Shown here piece after piece: positions 27,701 through 38,532 of a stretch of 64,000 bases of DNA (the first letter of the stretch is position 1; every line of letters begins with the position of its first letter). The stretch spans positions 104,116 through 168,115 of the forward strand of contig WIDE01000027.1 of the NCBI GenBank assembly GCA_015039315.1, written 5' to 3'. Origin of the DNA: Clavulina sp. PMI_390 (taxonomy: Eukaryota > Basidiomycota > Agaricomycetes > Cantharellales > Hydnaceae). The notes under the pieces were generated by a model. The model searched no databases. It was given only the letters and a program-made list of their open reading frames with translations, and was not told where the DNA came from. Both the position numbers and the translations under genes were made by a program.

Positions 27701-28265
27701 TAGCTATTCACCGCTCTTCTCTCAACCAAGACATTAAACAAAAACCAATGGGTGGCGATGGGGACTATCTTGCTCAAGTACGTCTTGTGGTTCCATATTC
27801 TGTAGCGCTACATCTTTAATCACATGCCAACTAGCTATTCGTGCCTGCTCGTCCAGGGAGCTACATCCACAGACTTGGATCTGTCGATCCGTGTGATTGA
27901 CAAGGTCCGTCAATCGTCCAAGTTAGCGCCCATGCAATTGATGGACTCCTTTTCTCTTAGACTTTATCTACTGCCGCAGCTGATCCTGAGGCTCAATATC
28001 GCGCATTCGTTGCCCTCGGCAATTTGGTACGCGATCGTGAATCCTCCTTTTATGTCCTGAAGATCGCTCACTCCGCATGGCACCTCGCTCGATAACATCT
28101 TTTCTCTAGGTTTACGTCAACAAAGCTCGTAGAACGGCCCTCCAGGCAGATTCGCAGGTCAAGATCGTGTCCTTGAGTAAAAAGGTTTCTGGGAAGGAGG
28201 AGAGGTTCAGCAATGTGGCAGCAGAGCTGAGCCAATTGCTTACAGACGCAGGCAAGATGACATGA
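24722..28265 (+). CDS. Doa1/Ufd3 (PLAA) ubiquitin-binding Cdc48 cofactor
   Basis: Ubiquitin-binding WD40 protein that partners Cdc48/p97 in ubiquitin recycling, ER/mitochondria-associated degradation and endosomal sorting. The ATG at 24722 gives MVYRLSATLTGHTSDV, then a 54-nt intron (24767-24820). The N-terminal WD40 propeller runs through VLSGSRDTKAIAW, GHSENVCALDA...SWDKTARVW, GHTQAVWAVV...SADKTIQLW, GHTDAVRGLVVLP, GHTSFVYSLALLPSGDLVSS and GECSQVIVHPAISVWTV. The PFU domain is at about 26320-26640 (WQKVGDVVDAVGQGRRQLYE, YDYVFDVDIQDGVPPLKLPY). A linker carries three DPFTG repeats. The C-terminal PUL/armadillo domain ends ...LSQLLTDAGKMT at 28265. More than ten introns. Domain order matches the family fully and no break was seen. 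Confidence 0.9.
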
Positions 28266-28795
28266 CGAGTGGTAAACTGTTATCCCCTGGTATGCATTCT
28301 CCGATCTCTACACACTTGGTGCAACACTAATGGCAGTGACGTCCAGAGTAAAAATTAGATGTATTCCACCAATCTGTATAAGTGTACACGTACTGGGCAA
28401 ACACCTCACAACTGTATCGCAATGCCGATTTCATCGCCACCATTCCGGATCGTGAGCATTCAACCCGCTTACTGCTAGCGCTCAGTAAAGGACATGCTTC
28501 TTCTTACCTCTTTGTCGGCCATGGGATATCTCATCCCTTCTATTTTTCTGGTTCTTGTCAACAAGCTAATGACTCCCATCGTCACCTTGCTCAGCCACAA
28601 TTCTCCTATCCTGCCGCGACAAATCCATACTTCCTTCAAGCGTCCATTGCATGCGATAGGAGAGAATTAAAATTAATATGAGATGATGTCTACTCATTAA
28701 GTGATGGTCTAAGATAGCGGTAACATGGTCACTCTGCAAAGTCCTTTTTCCTCTCCGCTGTTCCCCGCGCCGCCGGCGTAGGGGAACCCGTCTCG

Positions 28796-29217
28796 CTATT
28801 GATAACCGAGTCCCCATAGGATCTGAAGTGCTTGTGCTGCAGCGTAGTCGCGAGCTTTCCCTTTTCTCCTGTGTGCACCCCAGAATACTTGCCCCGGGAG
28901 GAGCCCTACTATCATAAGCACTGTCTGGTCAACCAACCGGGTTAAGTCACTACAGTAAGCTATCTAGCTCACTTGAAACCCCTGAGGCCCATTGGATAAA
29001 TCTTCCATGATCATCTTTCTGCTCGACATCGTGCTACAAACCAAGGATGTAAGCTTGAATCGCGGATGACTAAGCATAGACCCCATCCTTACAAATGATA
29101 CCGCGAAGCCATGGCGCTCTCCTATATTGTGCAGGTCTGTAGCGTTTGTGGAAGTAGCTGGTGGTCGATCGGCCGTCAAAAGCTGTCAATGTTTGGACAG
29201 GTGACAAACTTACACAT
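28796..29217 (-). CDS. Single dsRBD-like microprotein, copy A
   Basis: A 84-aa protein rebuilt from four coding exons. A 4-nt first exon (ATG T, 29214-29217) is followed by a 56-nt intron. The second exon gives STSTNATDLHNIGERHGFAVSF (helix 1 and strand 1), the third HDVEQKDDHGRFIQWASGVS (strand 2), and the last ends GAHRRKGKARDYAAAQAL...LGYQ. The terminal helix, with basic RRKGKAR followed by AAAQAL, is the closest in the set to the KKxAKxxAAxxAL signature of double-stranded RNA-binding domains. Intron positions and phases (0, then 1) match its paralogues downstream. A single such domain with no enzyme attached suggests an RNA-binding regulator or a partner of a larger dsRNA enzyme; that is inference. 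The unusually short first exon is the weakest part of the model. Confidence 0.6.
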
Positions 29218-30536
29218 GAATAGTTGCTCAAAAGCAAGCTGTAGGGACGAGGAGCGCCGGGATAATGGAAAAAGAGGAGGAGACCATCGTCATAAACTTT
29301 CTCCCTTTTATCTGCGCGTAAGATGGCTGTGAGTCAGGCCAGCAGTCGGCACAGCGGGTCCAGCTCCCACCCCGAGAGCGGTCCCAACCGAGCACAACCG
29401 TAGAGCCTTACCCATTTGGGAGCGATGACTCAACCGGCCAGCGCATGCATGAGCCACTTTATTATCGTACTTTCGATCCTCCTGTTTCAGTCGTCAACCC
29501 AGGATGCCGATCGCTCGCTCGACCCACTCCCCGCGCGTGAGCTGTTGTCGCTCCATTGTCATTTGCGATTACGACCATCGGGATGCGTGTTCGGCTGCTG
29601 TAGAGCTAATCAGAGCAATTCTCAGCTAATTCATCCAATTTTGACGAAGCCGCGCACTGAATGTTTTTAAGGAGTCGAGGATCTACCAGAGCATTCAATG
29701 GGCCGTACATGGCAATCCTCACCCACTATGACTGTGCTGCGCCCCATGCGGATATTCAACGCCTCTTAGGAGTCGTATTGTTCTTTTGACACCTCATTGA
29801 GCTCTAAATCGTACCGTGCGTGCCGGATCGAGTCGGCCAGGCAACCATGGGCATGGGCCCATGGTGAGCCTCCCAGCCCCCGAGTCTGGGTCGCGTGTGG
29901 ATCATCATCTGTGCCCTGGAAACGCGGCAGGATAGTGGTACGCAAGCCTAGCCAGTGGGGCCCTCCCGCGGGCTCAGTGGACGGCCCTTATGTTCCGCAA
30001 TGACGCAGTGGAGCGTCTTACAATGCTTTACCATCGCCTCCACACCATTTGAAGATCTGTCTGACTGTATGGTGGCTTTATAAGCCATGCTGACACCAAT
30101 CCCCTCAGCCCACGTTGAATAATGGCAATCGCTAGAACGCACGACGGGATTTGTTAGTGCCAGCCAGCGTAACAAGCGCGCATAGAGAGGGGGATTGGCC
30201 TTCGAGAAAGCACCGGATCATGAAAACAATTATTTGTCAAGCAGTCCATTAGAGTAATGACATGATCGTTACACGAGAGGCAGAATTGCACATTATGGGG
30301 GCGTTGTCAATGGGAAGGTACTACAGGCTAGTAATACAGTATGCAAGGAGGTGTGTGGAGAAGTGGGATGCCGCCTCGGCGAGTCTTGAGGGGAGATAGG
30401 AGTATCGTGATGGTCGTGAGGTATTGTGAGATGAGATCATTATATGGGAAGAGAAATAATGTCCAGTGCAAGGTCCATGAGGTCGAGAATGAGGACGTGA
30501 TAGGAGAAATGGTGGCAGTGTGAGATTGTTTATTGT
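29218..30536. other. Intergenic, promoter of copy A and unassigned DNA
   Basis: Contains an AGATAAAAGGG TATA-like element on the minus strand near 29305-29315, upstream of copy A. The rest has only short frames (for example minus 29948-30175) with no family resemblance. A palindromic CATGGGCATGGGCCCATG lies near 29847-29864. Confidence 0.4.
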
Positions 30537-30929
30537 TTAGCAGAGGTTGTAGCCCCAATGCCGTAGCAGGTAGCATGCAGCTTGATGATGCGCTTGAGTT
30601 CGCCGTGTCCCCCACCCTACTGCCATCGCTACTCCGTCAACTATTGAGTGGAAAAGGGAAAAAATGAGTCAAACGATGTACTACACAACAGGCACAACTT
30701 GAACACGTACCAACGATGGTGGTTTTCCAGGAAGTGGCACCCCGTTGGTAGGGATCGGCTACAGGCTCATCGTTCTAAAGTGAAAGGGAAAAATTGTAAG
30801 ACTGACGCAGCGGGGGAAAAAATGGGCCGAACTTACGAAATTGAGAGCCCATCGGTTATGTCGAGCAATATTGTGCAGAATTGTCACGTAGTCCTCATCC
30901 GCACCGCGGCGAGGCTGGTCTTCTGGCAT
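30537..30929 (-). CDS. Single dsRBD-like microprotein, copy B
   Basis: An 86-aa protein from exons 30837-30929 (MPEDQPRRGADEDYVTILHN..., ending RWALNF), 30711-30774 (NDEPVADPYQRGATSWKTTI) and 30537-30640 (VDGVAMAVGWGTRRTQAHHQ..., ending HWGYNLC). Introns have clean GTAAGT and GTACGT donors, phases 0 and 1. The order of predicted elements is helix (ILHNIARHN), strand (WALNF), loop, strand (TSWKTTIVVDG), strand (AMAVGWG), helix (QAHHQAACYLLRHWGY), the alpha-beta-beta-beta-alpha layout of the dsRNA-binding domain, including the W...V.G......GWG spacing. The basic KKxAK patch is only partly kept (TRRTQAHH), so actual RNA binding is uncertain. This is the cleanest model of the family. Confidence 0.65.
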
Positions 30930-32276
30930 CGTGAAAGTGGTTGTGGTAAATTGAGGAGTGGTGGATGGAAGAGACAAGAGCAAAGCAGGCATGGGAAGTC
31001 TAGAAGATGCGAGGTGCTGTGAGACCAAACTCGTGTGCACTCGGCTATCAGGTTATATAGGTGTTAATGGAGGAGGGTACGTGAGTCACAATAGGGGCTC
31101 CCAGCCCGAGTTCCGCCACAACGCCAAAGGAACCAACTTAGTTGTGATGACACCGTGATCGACCTGAAAGTCCCGTCAGAGGTTCCATCCCCGAGAGGGG
31201 GGACGGCGGTACTACGTCAAGATTTAGGACCGAACCGGTCCCGGCATCAATTCTCGCCATCAGGAATGGCTGTGATGGTCGCAAGTTTAGGTTGACGGGG
31301 TGAGTAAATACCCGTCATCCTGTGTGACGGAAATGCACCCTGAGCGCATAAAGCCTTGGGGCGAGCTGGAAGTTCATAACCAGCGTTATAGATTCATTCT
31401 GAATGAGAGCTTGTTCTGGCAGATGGCACCTGTCTTCTCAGTAAGAAGACCTTGAGTCTACACAGGTATGTGTCCAAAGCTGTGCGTCGAGGAGGTAGGC
31501 ATCGCCACGTTGGAGTTCTCAGGGATGAAACTGAAAATGGACAAAGATGATCATCCGGTACTCCCGCACAATCATTGATCGAGCCTCGTCGTATCAACCG
31601 TGTTTTGACGCGGGTCTAACGCCGGTGTTAGTCGAGCTTGTCCACAACAGAGCTTTCGGCATTGTCGGAGACATGGCACACAGCTTTGACCATGTGGCGA
31701 ACATCTGAAAAGGAGTCATGTACAGCATCAGTATACGAATATGCTTTGAAGAGGCTGAAAAGTGAGCACGAGTTGTTGGATAGCAAGGGCGCTGTGGTTT
31801 GTTTGGCCACCGGCTTGGTGATGGTTGCTTTGTTTGTGTCGTCATTTTCAATGATTTTGACACGGATTGTCAGTTCTCGCCGATCTCGGAGCACGTCGAG
31901 CCTTAGCTCCGTGTCCCGGACGAACGATCGATCGGCCGCTGCCCGAAATGGATGTGAGCAAGAAAATCAGATGAATGGAATTTATTGTGAACACAGTACT
32001 GCTCGTGATGCGATTACTTCGTAAGCATAGGAATAAGATGAAGTGTGTGCAACGAAGCCCATGCAGGTGCTGTCATGATGAGGGAGGCAGTAGATGTGAA
32101 GGGTATAATAGGGAGTGCAGATGAGGAGGAATCACGAAAGCGAAACGAAAGCAACAAGAAAACAACAAGTGTGCGAGGACTGAGCGCCAGCGCCAACGCG
32201 AAAGCAACAATCGATGGGAATACATGGTGGTTCCGACGCGGTGTGGTGTTGGTATTATGATGCGAGGAGATGGTTG
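30930..32276. other. Intergenic; one unassigned frame pair
   Basis: The first 150 nt is the copy B leader and promoter. At about 31620-31960 both strands carry an open frame: plus 31638-32024 and minus 31894-31628 (reading ELTIRVKIIENDDTNKATIT). The minus frame has no ATG nearby, and neither resembles a family I know. Confidence 0.35.
31053..31059 (-). promoter_or_regulatory. TATA box of dsRBD-like copy B
   Basis: TATATAA on the minus strand, about 125 nt upstream of the copy B start codon. Similar TATA-like boxes sit about 85-170 nt before several other members. Confidence 0.5.
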
Positions 32277-32711
32277 TTAGAATGGAGGGGCCATGCGAAA
32301 CCCATTAGCGATAAGGTACGATTCGGCTGCCTGGTTCTTAGCCCATCCTTTCCTTTGGCCCCAGCCTTGAGATTGTAGTACACCATCCACTACCAATGAT
32401 ATTCATAAGCACATGCCGCCAGACGAGCGGGCTATCCCACATCCAACTGAAGAACTCACCAAATAGTAGAGCCTCCCACACCCTTGTTCCGTTCTGGTGG
32501 TCATCGATTCGCCGGCAATCCTAATGTTCCAAGTCAGCATTTTGATATAATATTATAGATGCGGGGCAATACGAAAAAGAAGACTCACAAACCAGATGTT
32601 GAAACCAGTCTTCCTCACAACATTATTGTAAAGAAAGTTTGTGTATTGGAAGTCTACATCTGCCTCAAGAAGCAGATCGCGCGTATAACTCGAGGAGCTG
32701 GTCGTACTCAT
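32277..32711 (-). CDS. Single dsRBD-like microprotein, copy C
   Basis: A 98-aa protein, the longest of the set. Exon 1 starts at the ATG 32709-32711 with a serine-rich leader (MSTTSSSSYTRDLLLE) and helix 1/strand 1 (TNFLYNNVVRKTGFNIWF). Exon 2 is DCRRIDDHQNGTRVWEALLF, and exon 3 begins VDGVLQSQGWGQRKGWAKNQ and ends NGFRMAPPF. The GWGQRKGWAKNQAAESYL run matches the G.G...K..AK..AA..L end of dsRNA-binding domains well. Introns sit at the same places and phases as in copies A and B. A TATAAG box at 32830-32835 lies about 120 nt upstream of the start. Isolated domain, no catalytic part, no signal peptide. Confidence 0.65.
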
Positions 32712-34426
32712 GGTAGGTGAAAGACACAGAGAGAGTGGAGGGGTTCCGGTGCGGGGGACGGAAGACGATACACAGAATACAGGAGGCTTGGGCTGAAGAT
32801 AGGGAAGAAGAGGGTTCATTGCTAGAGTACTTATAGGGCCAGGGAGTGCGGCGACGAGGGAGCACTGCACGGCCGTCCAGCATCGCTCTCAATAATGACG
32901 GAGGTCGAAGCAAAATACGGCCGAGCGCTATCGGTCTGTGCTATAGAAAAAGCTTAACGATGAGGCCGTGGGTGTCATGCCAGGCGATCGAGCGGCCAAG
33001 CTGTCGCTGTACAGCGCAACTTCATCCGCCCAGGAACAATGTATACTGGTGGTTGGGAGGGGCATAGAGATGGTCAGGAAGCGCTGTCAGAGGAAACCTC
33101 CTAGGTAGTAGCGGCGTACATGGCCCGCTGCAGGCGGTAAAGTAAGATCCAAATAGAATGAGTAGAAGCCAGTGACGATGAGACCACCGTTCAGCAACCA
33201 GGGTGGTTAATTGCGGTGTAAGCACAGACTTTGACGAGCCAGAGTGACGCTAAGGGGCTATGGTGGCGCCAAAAACATGGGTCTCATGGAAAGTTCCACC
33301 GGATGGAGGTTTCTGCTCCGTCTTCGCCGTAACATCTCAAGCAACCTTGACTAGAGCCATACACAAAGAAAGAAGGAATCCGCGACTCCTCTTTCAGAGT
33401 AGAACAAACGCAGTTGATAGCCTCCACACTATGTTCAATCCCAAAAAGGAGGATTATTTGCTCAAGGCGATAAGGCGATGAGGGGTGGCAGTCGTGTGAA
33501 AGCTTAGCCACAACACGGCTAAACAACCTCCTCCTCCCCATCCTCGTGTTTGGCCGTACTCTCCTATGTCACAATTGGGTGTGCTGTACGACCACTCTTA
33601 TGGAATATCGGCTTTAATTTAGCCATTGTGCCTCCCATTTCCTCGCTAAGCGCACACACAATACACCGCCCTCCCTTCAATTCCAGGCCCTGGCCTCACC
33701 ACTCCCAACCGCTCAACCGCATCCCCGTGCTTCCATACCGCCCATCGGAAACACCAGGTCTCAGTGAAGTCCCGGCAGGCTGCTAGCCGAGCGAGATTTG
33801 ACTACGGCGGTTACGCTTTTTTCATACTGCGAAATTCACATAGGGGCTTCAACCGCTGAAGGGGGCGACCCTCGCCACACTGACGTACAAACCCACCGCG
33901 GGATATCTATGCTCCATATCAACAAAAATTCGGATCGTCCGATTGAGTCAAACCAGTGGGAACGAGAGTTGGAAACAGGTCCGATGGATGCATTTGACGA
34001 GGCCATGGTGTTATACAGCGAGACGAGGTATGAGACAATAGAAGTATTAGCCCAGATTTTCAACCTAGACTGATGGTGCTGAATGAACAGAAAGAAACAA
34101 AAAAAAAAACGAAATAGCAGTGAAGCACAACCAAAATGACCAAAATACTAGCTAAGTAGTAATTTGCGAGGTAATCAGAGAGAACCCTTTGATGACATAA
34201 AAGCAGAGCGAATATGATGCGAGCTAGTGGGGTCGTCCGTGCAGGGAAATAAATATTGCAATCGGCAGAAGGCAATGTCAATGATATGAGACCATGGGTT
34301 TATTGGCAAGATGTGGATCGGAGTGATGTTGCTGGTGTCTGAGGTATATGAGACAGTGTGTTGGGGGAATGCAGCGGTGGAATCAATGCTGCATGGGATG
34401 AAAGACGTAGGGAACCAGCGCTGCGG
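32712..34426. other. Intergenic, copy C promoter and unassigned DNA
   Basis: Holds the copy C TATA-like box (32830-32835). At 33910-34073 (+) a frame reads ...MDAFDEAMVLYSETRYETIE and ends with a stop at 34073; no upstream exon or family was recognised, and an antisense frame overlaps it. Nothing else supportable. Confidence 0.35.
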
Positions 34427-34812
34427 CTATAACCAAGGGAAGAACATTCGGAGCGCCTGCACAGACGCAGAATCCTTAGCATGGCCAAGTCTCCCACCCT
34501 GTCCAGTGAAGAAGACCTGGCTCCCATTGGGTAATGTCACTAGAGTATAGATTCCTCACCAATGAGCATCCCAAACATTGCAAAGCTATCGCCTAATGGG
34601 AGAGAAACATACCGAATAGGGTGATGGCCAACAGTTGTTGTCCTGCAATCATCTGGCCCGCCGGTGTCTAACAGCATTCAAGTTTTAGTATGGGTGCCTT
34701 GGTGATCTACAAAGAATGCTATATTGAAACACACCCCCCATGCTAGTGACATCCCTGGAGTTCCTTGGACGGCATTGTGAAATGTCATGGTGTTATCTGA
34801 GCGAGGCGGCAT
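34427..34812 (-). CDS. Single dsRBD-like microprotein, copy D
   Basis: About 81 aa. The exon ending at GGGGTGTG encodes MPPRSDNTMTFHNAVQ...MSLAWG, the middle exon TPAGQMIAGQQLLAITLF, and the last VTLPNGSQVFFTGQGGRLGH followed by AKDSASVQALRMFFPWL. With copies E and F it forms a subgroup marked by LP(N/D)G....F.GxGG(K/R)(L/V)GHAKDxAS. The GQGGRLGHAKDSASVQAL run corresponds to the GxGxSKKxAKxxAAxxAL end of dsRNA-binding domains, with the first lysines replaced. The start at 34812 is the simplest choice. Copies E and F have an extra 10-nt exon before this point, so a further upstream start is possible. A TTAAATATGG box lies near 34964-34974. Confidence 0.6.
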
Positions 34813-35968
34813 TTTCTCAGATACGAGTACAGCACTACCATTCGAGTAGGCGGGGATCGAAGCGATTTGTAGCATGACCATGGTTGGGGTGTGAGACGAT
34901 GATGGAGGAGGGTGTGGCTTTGGATGATGCAAGGAAAACAACGAGAAGGAGGGTTGGTAGAGGCCATATTTAAGAAGGGGAATAGGGAGCTTTATAGTAT
35001 AGATTTGAGTATTGTTATTTGGAAGGAATAATCAACCGCCAGGAATCGTAGCAGAAGCCGCTGAACCGCTGGGGCGTGACGAGGAAAACGACGTCTTGCA
35101 CTGAACAAGCGAGCGGCGCTATAGGGGACAGCATCCACAGGGACGAGACGCTAGTAAAAGTGGTAGCCATGGCACTGCTTCAGGGCCACAAAGTTCTCTT
35201 GCCAAAGAGCGAAAGCAAGCAGCGGTAGCGGAGCGAGCGGTTTGTACGTGAAGCTAGCAAGACGACAATCCTGCGTATAGCCAAGGCAACACCAATCTGA
35301 ACACGATTGAAATTTAGAGGGGTGGAGGTTTTAATCAAAATGTAGCTAGAGATTGTCGGGCACGTGCAAAATCGGTGTCGGGAGAAGGCGCTGCACCGAT
35401 CCCCCGACGACGGGCAAGGGTCCCTCGTGACAAATAGCGCACAACAAGTCAATCCGCCCTATGTTCATTGATCGCACATACCAAATTGACCGAATGAGCC
35501 GAATAGAGGCATCCAAACAATTTCTGGGAGATTGGTGATAATTATATGATACGGAGGAGAGGGATATCTGCCGGAGTAATGAATGTCTAGATGGTACTGC
35601 GATCAAATGAGATACACGAAGCGACTTTTGGTGATATCAATGCTGAAAGCGACAACAAGAGCCAGCAAGTAGCTTCACGCTACGAGAAATTTTATACAGC
35701 CAAACAAGGTCCTTGGGATATTGTAGTGAGAATGAGGAATGATGGGTTATGAGCTGTGTCCGTGAAGAGACGAAGGGAATGGAATGGAAGGGGGACAGAA
35801 ATCGTTCATTAAATGGACGAACTGACTTAAAAGTGGAGAGAGAAAGGAGGGGAGGTGGGCTAGAGGAAATGTAGGGAATGGTGGAGGAACGCAAGGAGCG
35901 TTGGTGGGGACGACGGCGCGGGACTCCATATGGCAATTGAAGGACGGCGCAGGTGACAATCGTAGCTA
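34813..35968. other. Intergenic, copy D promoter; nothing else seen
   Basis: Contains AT-rich TATA-like boxes at 34964-34974 and 34991-34996 for copy D. Between 35040 and 35960 there are only short overlapping frames without recognisable motifs. Confidence 0.4.
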
Positions 35969-36408
35969 TTAGAAGCCCGGAAAGAAAGCCTGAAGCACTT
36001 GCGAGGATGCTTGGTCCTTAGCATGCCCAACCTTTCCTCCGTGACCCGTGTAAAATAGCTGGTTTCCATTAGGCAGTGAAACTAGTGCATGGGACGTCAA
36101 CGGATGGTTTTCATACTCAGGTCATCATCAGCGGCGAACACATACCGATCAGGTCGATGGACCAATATTGCTGTCCTCCAGCCATATAGCCCCTTGGTTC
36201 CTAATATTGTTTGAATGTTGAATTATTTCTTCAACAATTTGCAAGGTTGTTCAGTTGGGGCGTACCGTCCATGCAATTGCCATTTGCCGAGTCACTTGAA
36301 CAGCGTTGTGAAGTCTCATGGTGTTGGTGGGAAGAGGTGCTAAGTTGATTTCAAATGAGTGTCGGGGAATCTATCAAAACGCATAGGAGCACACTTACCA
36401 GCAGACAT
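35969..36408 (-). CDS. Single dsRBD-like microprotein, copy E
   Basis: About 83 aa from four coding exons. A 10-nt first exon (ATGTCTGCTG, 36399-36408) has a GTAAGT donor. Then come APLPTNTMRLHNAVQ...MAIAWT, EPRGYMAGGQQYWSIDLI, and VSLPNGNQLFYTGHGGKVGH followed by AKDQASSQVLQAFFPGF, with stop at 35969-35971. Splice phases of the two internal introns (0 and 1) equal those of the other copies. It is close to copies D and F in sequence. TATAAG lies at 36517-36522, about 110 nt upstream. Predicted small cytosolic or nuclear protein; function unknown, RNA binding inferred from fold pattern only. Confidence 0.65.
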
Positions 36409-37132
36409 GATTCACTGAGGCAGAGAACAAATGAAGGAAAGCGCGAGTTTGGGGAACTCAACGAAGACAACGCAAAGGAAACTTTGTGAGGGACATTGAA
36501 GGAGAGTACCCCGCCTCTTATACCACGCAGTAACAAATCTGCTACTAAAGCAGGAGGTGTGGAAACCGCCAGGAAAAGCGACAGTAACCGCGAAGAATCT
36601 CTGAAGGAATCCGGACCATAATGCACTGACCAAGCGAGCGGAAGTAAGGCCATAGGAGACAGTATGCATAGGAGAAAAATCCGAGCGTAGCATAGGACAC
36701 TGCCTGGGGTCAAACAGGTGCGGACGCTTGAACGAGCGAGCGGATTATCAGGGCAAGGGCGTGCAATGGCCGGGAGACATTCCGACGATTTAGATGCTGA
36801 CAGAGAAGGTAGACGTTGTTATTGAAATTTAGGGGGTGGATATGAATCGCAAGAAAGGGTGATTAGACGTTGGCGGGCACGTGCAAAGTTGACGACAAGG
36901 AAGACCAGCGGACATGACATCCCAGGATACACACAATGTCAAGGTCTCATCACTCATTTTAGCGTCTGTTTCAGGTACTCATAATGCGGTACATCGTTGC
37001 TTATGCTACTGACGCTGCGGGTTTCGAGTCATTTCGTGCAGGAAGTCCAAAAACGAATTAGGCGCGAAAAGGGAGGCAGTGTACCGCCGATGTAAATACA
37101 TTCAAACAGTACTACACTCTCTTTGAGCAACC
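36409..37132. other. Divergent promoter region, copy E and Vam7
   Basis: Shared upstream DNA between the minus-strand copy E (TATAAG at 36517-36522) and plus-strand Vam7. Minus frames at 36351-36713 are shadows without exon structure. No further feature recognised. Confidence 0.4.
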
Positions 37133-38287
37133 ATGCAATCCATCTTCATCAAGGAAACTGAGCGTCGCGGGGCGGCTCCTAAAACATATGTTGTCTATAA
37201 GATAACGGTGTCCTCAGGAATTCGCTCGTGGAATGTCTGGCATCGGTATTCGGAATTCACATCGCTGCATGATGACTTGATCCAGCACACCAAGTCTGAG
37301 CCGCCCGCTCCTCTCCCTCCGAAACACAGGCTTACACTGTTAACATCGCCTTTCGGCGCCTCTTCTGAAGAGGCAATAGTTGAAGAAAGGCGGACGGGTC
37401 TCGAGACTTACCTGCGCGCGATTCTATCCGCAAAGGAACCGCAGTGGCGGGACTCGTTCGTTTTCAAGGATTTCCTCGGAATACCCGCTGGACAGTCAGA
37501 AGGCGGTGCTGGTGGAGCTTCTGGTTCAGGAGGATCGACACAGTTCACGAGTTCCGCGTGGCTGGATGAGCAAGCTGATCTCCAGACACTCCTGAGAGAT
37601 GTGCGCGCTGACATCAACAAGCGTGATAGCCTCATATCCACCTCCTCTCCATTATCATCATCAACACCACCAGAATCTGATCTTATCACTGCTTCCCACA
37701 ATGCGAACGTCCAAGCGAAAAAGAAGCTCGCAGCCGCTTTGGCGCGGCTGGAACCCCTCACGCGGGGTCTCCAGGATCTCGCTCTCGCAGGCATGCGCGA
37801 AGGAGAAGTACAACGTCGAGCGGACATGGTCGCACGTTTGCAAGACGAAGCGAATCTTCTCGGCAAGATGGTCGTCGCCGCACGCCAGTCCGGCGCTGCT
37901 GCACGCCTTGCCGGATCCGGTTCCGGGGGTCCATCGGCCTCTGACTCAGATCGAGCTTCCCTCTTCGGAAATGCTCCTTCGTCATCCAGGGCAGGGTCGA
38001 GACCTGTGACCAGGGTGTTTGGCCAAAAGGCGTCTCCGCAGGAGACAGACCAGACCCGGCCGCTCGATGACGCAGGTTTGGTCCAACTTCAGCAGGTCCA
38101 AATGGACCAGCAAGATGCGCAGCTATCCCAGTTAACCGCTTTGCTATCAAGGCAGAAGCATCTGGGACTGGCTATTAGCGCAGAGATCGAGATGCAGAAC
38201 GAGATGCTGGATCAGCTTAGTGTCGACGTGGATAGAGCTGGCGATAAGCTCACGGCAGCAAACAAGCAGATGCGCAAGTTGAAGTGA
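37133..38287 (+). CDS. Vam7-type vacuolar Qc-SNARE with PX domain
   Basis: Intronless 384-aa protein, the vacuolar SNARE that recruits the HOPS tether and fuses vacuoles. Residues about 1-115 form a PX phosphoinositide-binding domain (YVVYKITVSSG, WNVWHRYSEFTSLHDDLI, LPPKHRLTL, ERRTGLETYLRAIL, FKDFLGIP). A Gly/Ser-rich linker follows, then a helical middle (about 145-260, MREGEVQRRADMVARLQDEA). The C-terminal SNARE motif is at about 318-384: QLSQLTALLSRQKHLGLAI, EMQNEMLDQL with the zero-layer glutamine, and VDRAGDKLTAANKQMRKLK. There is no transmembrane anchor, as expected for Vam7. It converges on the ferric reductase gene 245 nt downstream. It is the only long gene here without introns. Confidence 0.9.
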   Translation: MQSIFIKETERRGAAPKTYVVYKITVSSGIRSWNVWHRYSEFTSLHDDLIQHTKSEPPAPLPPKHRLTLLTSPFGASSEEAIVEERRTGLETYLRAILSAKEPQWRDSFVFKDFLGIPAGQSEGGAGGASGSGGSTQFTSSAWLDEQADLQTLLRDVRADINKRDSLISTSSPLSSSTPPESDLITASHNANVQAKKKLAAALARLEPLTRGLQDLALAGMREGEVQRRADMVARLQDEANLLGKMVVAARQSGAAARLAGSGSGGPSASDSDRASLFGNAPSSSRAGSRPVTRVFGQKASPQETDQTRPLDDAGLVQLQQVQMDQQDAQLSQLTALLSRQKHLGLAISAEIEMQNEMLDQLSVDVDRAGDKLTAANKQMRKLK

Positions 38288-38532
38288 CCACGACGTCATA
38301 GACTTCCAGTAGGCATTCGGATGCCATGGGTGGAATAATTGCACTGTCCATTCGGGCGTCCTTTTGCTTGTGAATGTCATAGCATGCCCATTCAGACTAT
38401 GTATGTCTATGATACAACATTTTATGAATCTCCTCGTAATACTACATGTACAAGCCGTTAATACTCATGAACGAAAGCAAAATTACGAAGAACCGAAAGC
38501 AATCAAGAGTCGATTGTGAGGTGTGGTCGCGC

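Noticed and set aside
31638..32024. 128-codon plus frame with a hydrophobic stretch
   Set aside because: An antisense frame is equally open and more protein-like in places; no family, exon partner or promoter seen, so neither is called.
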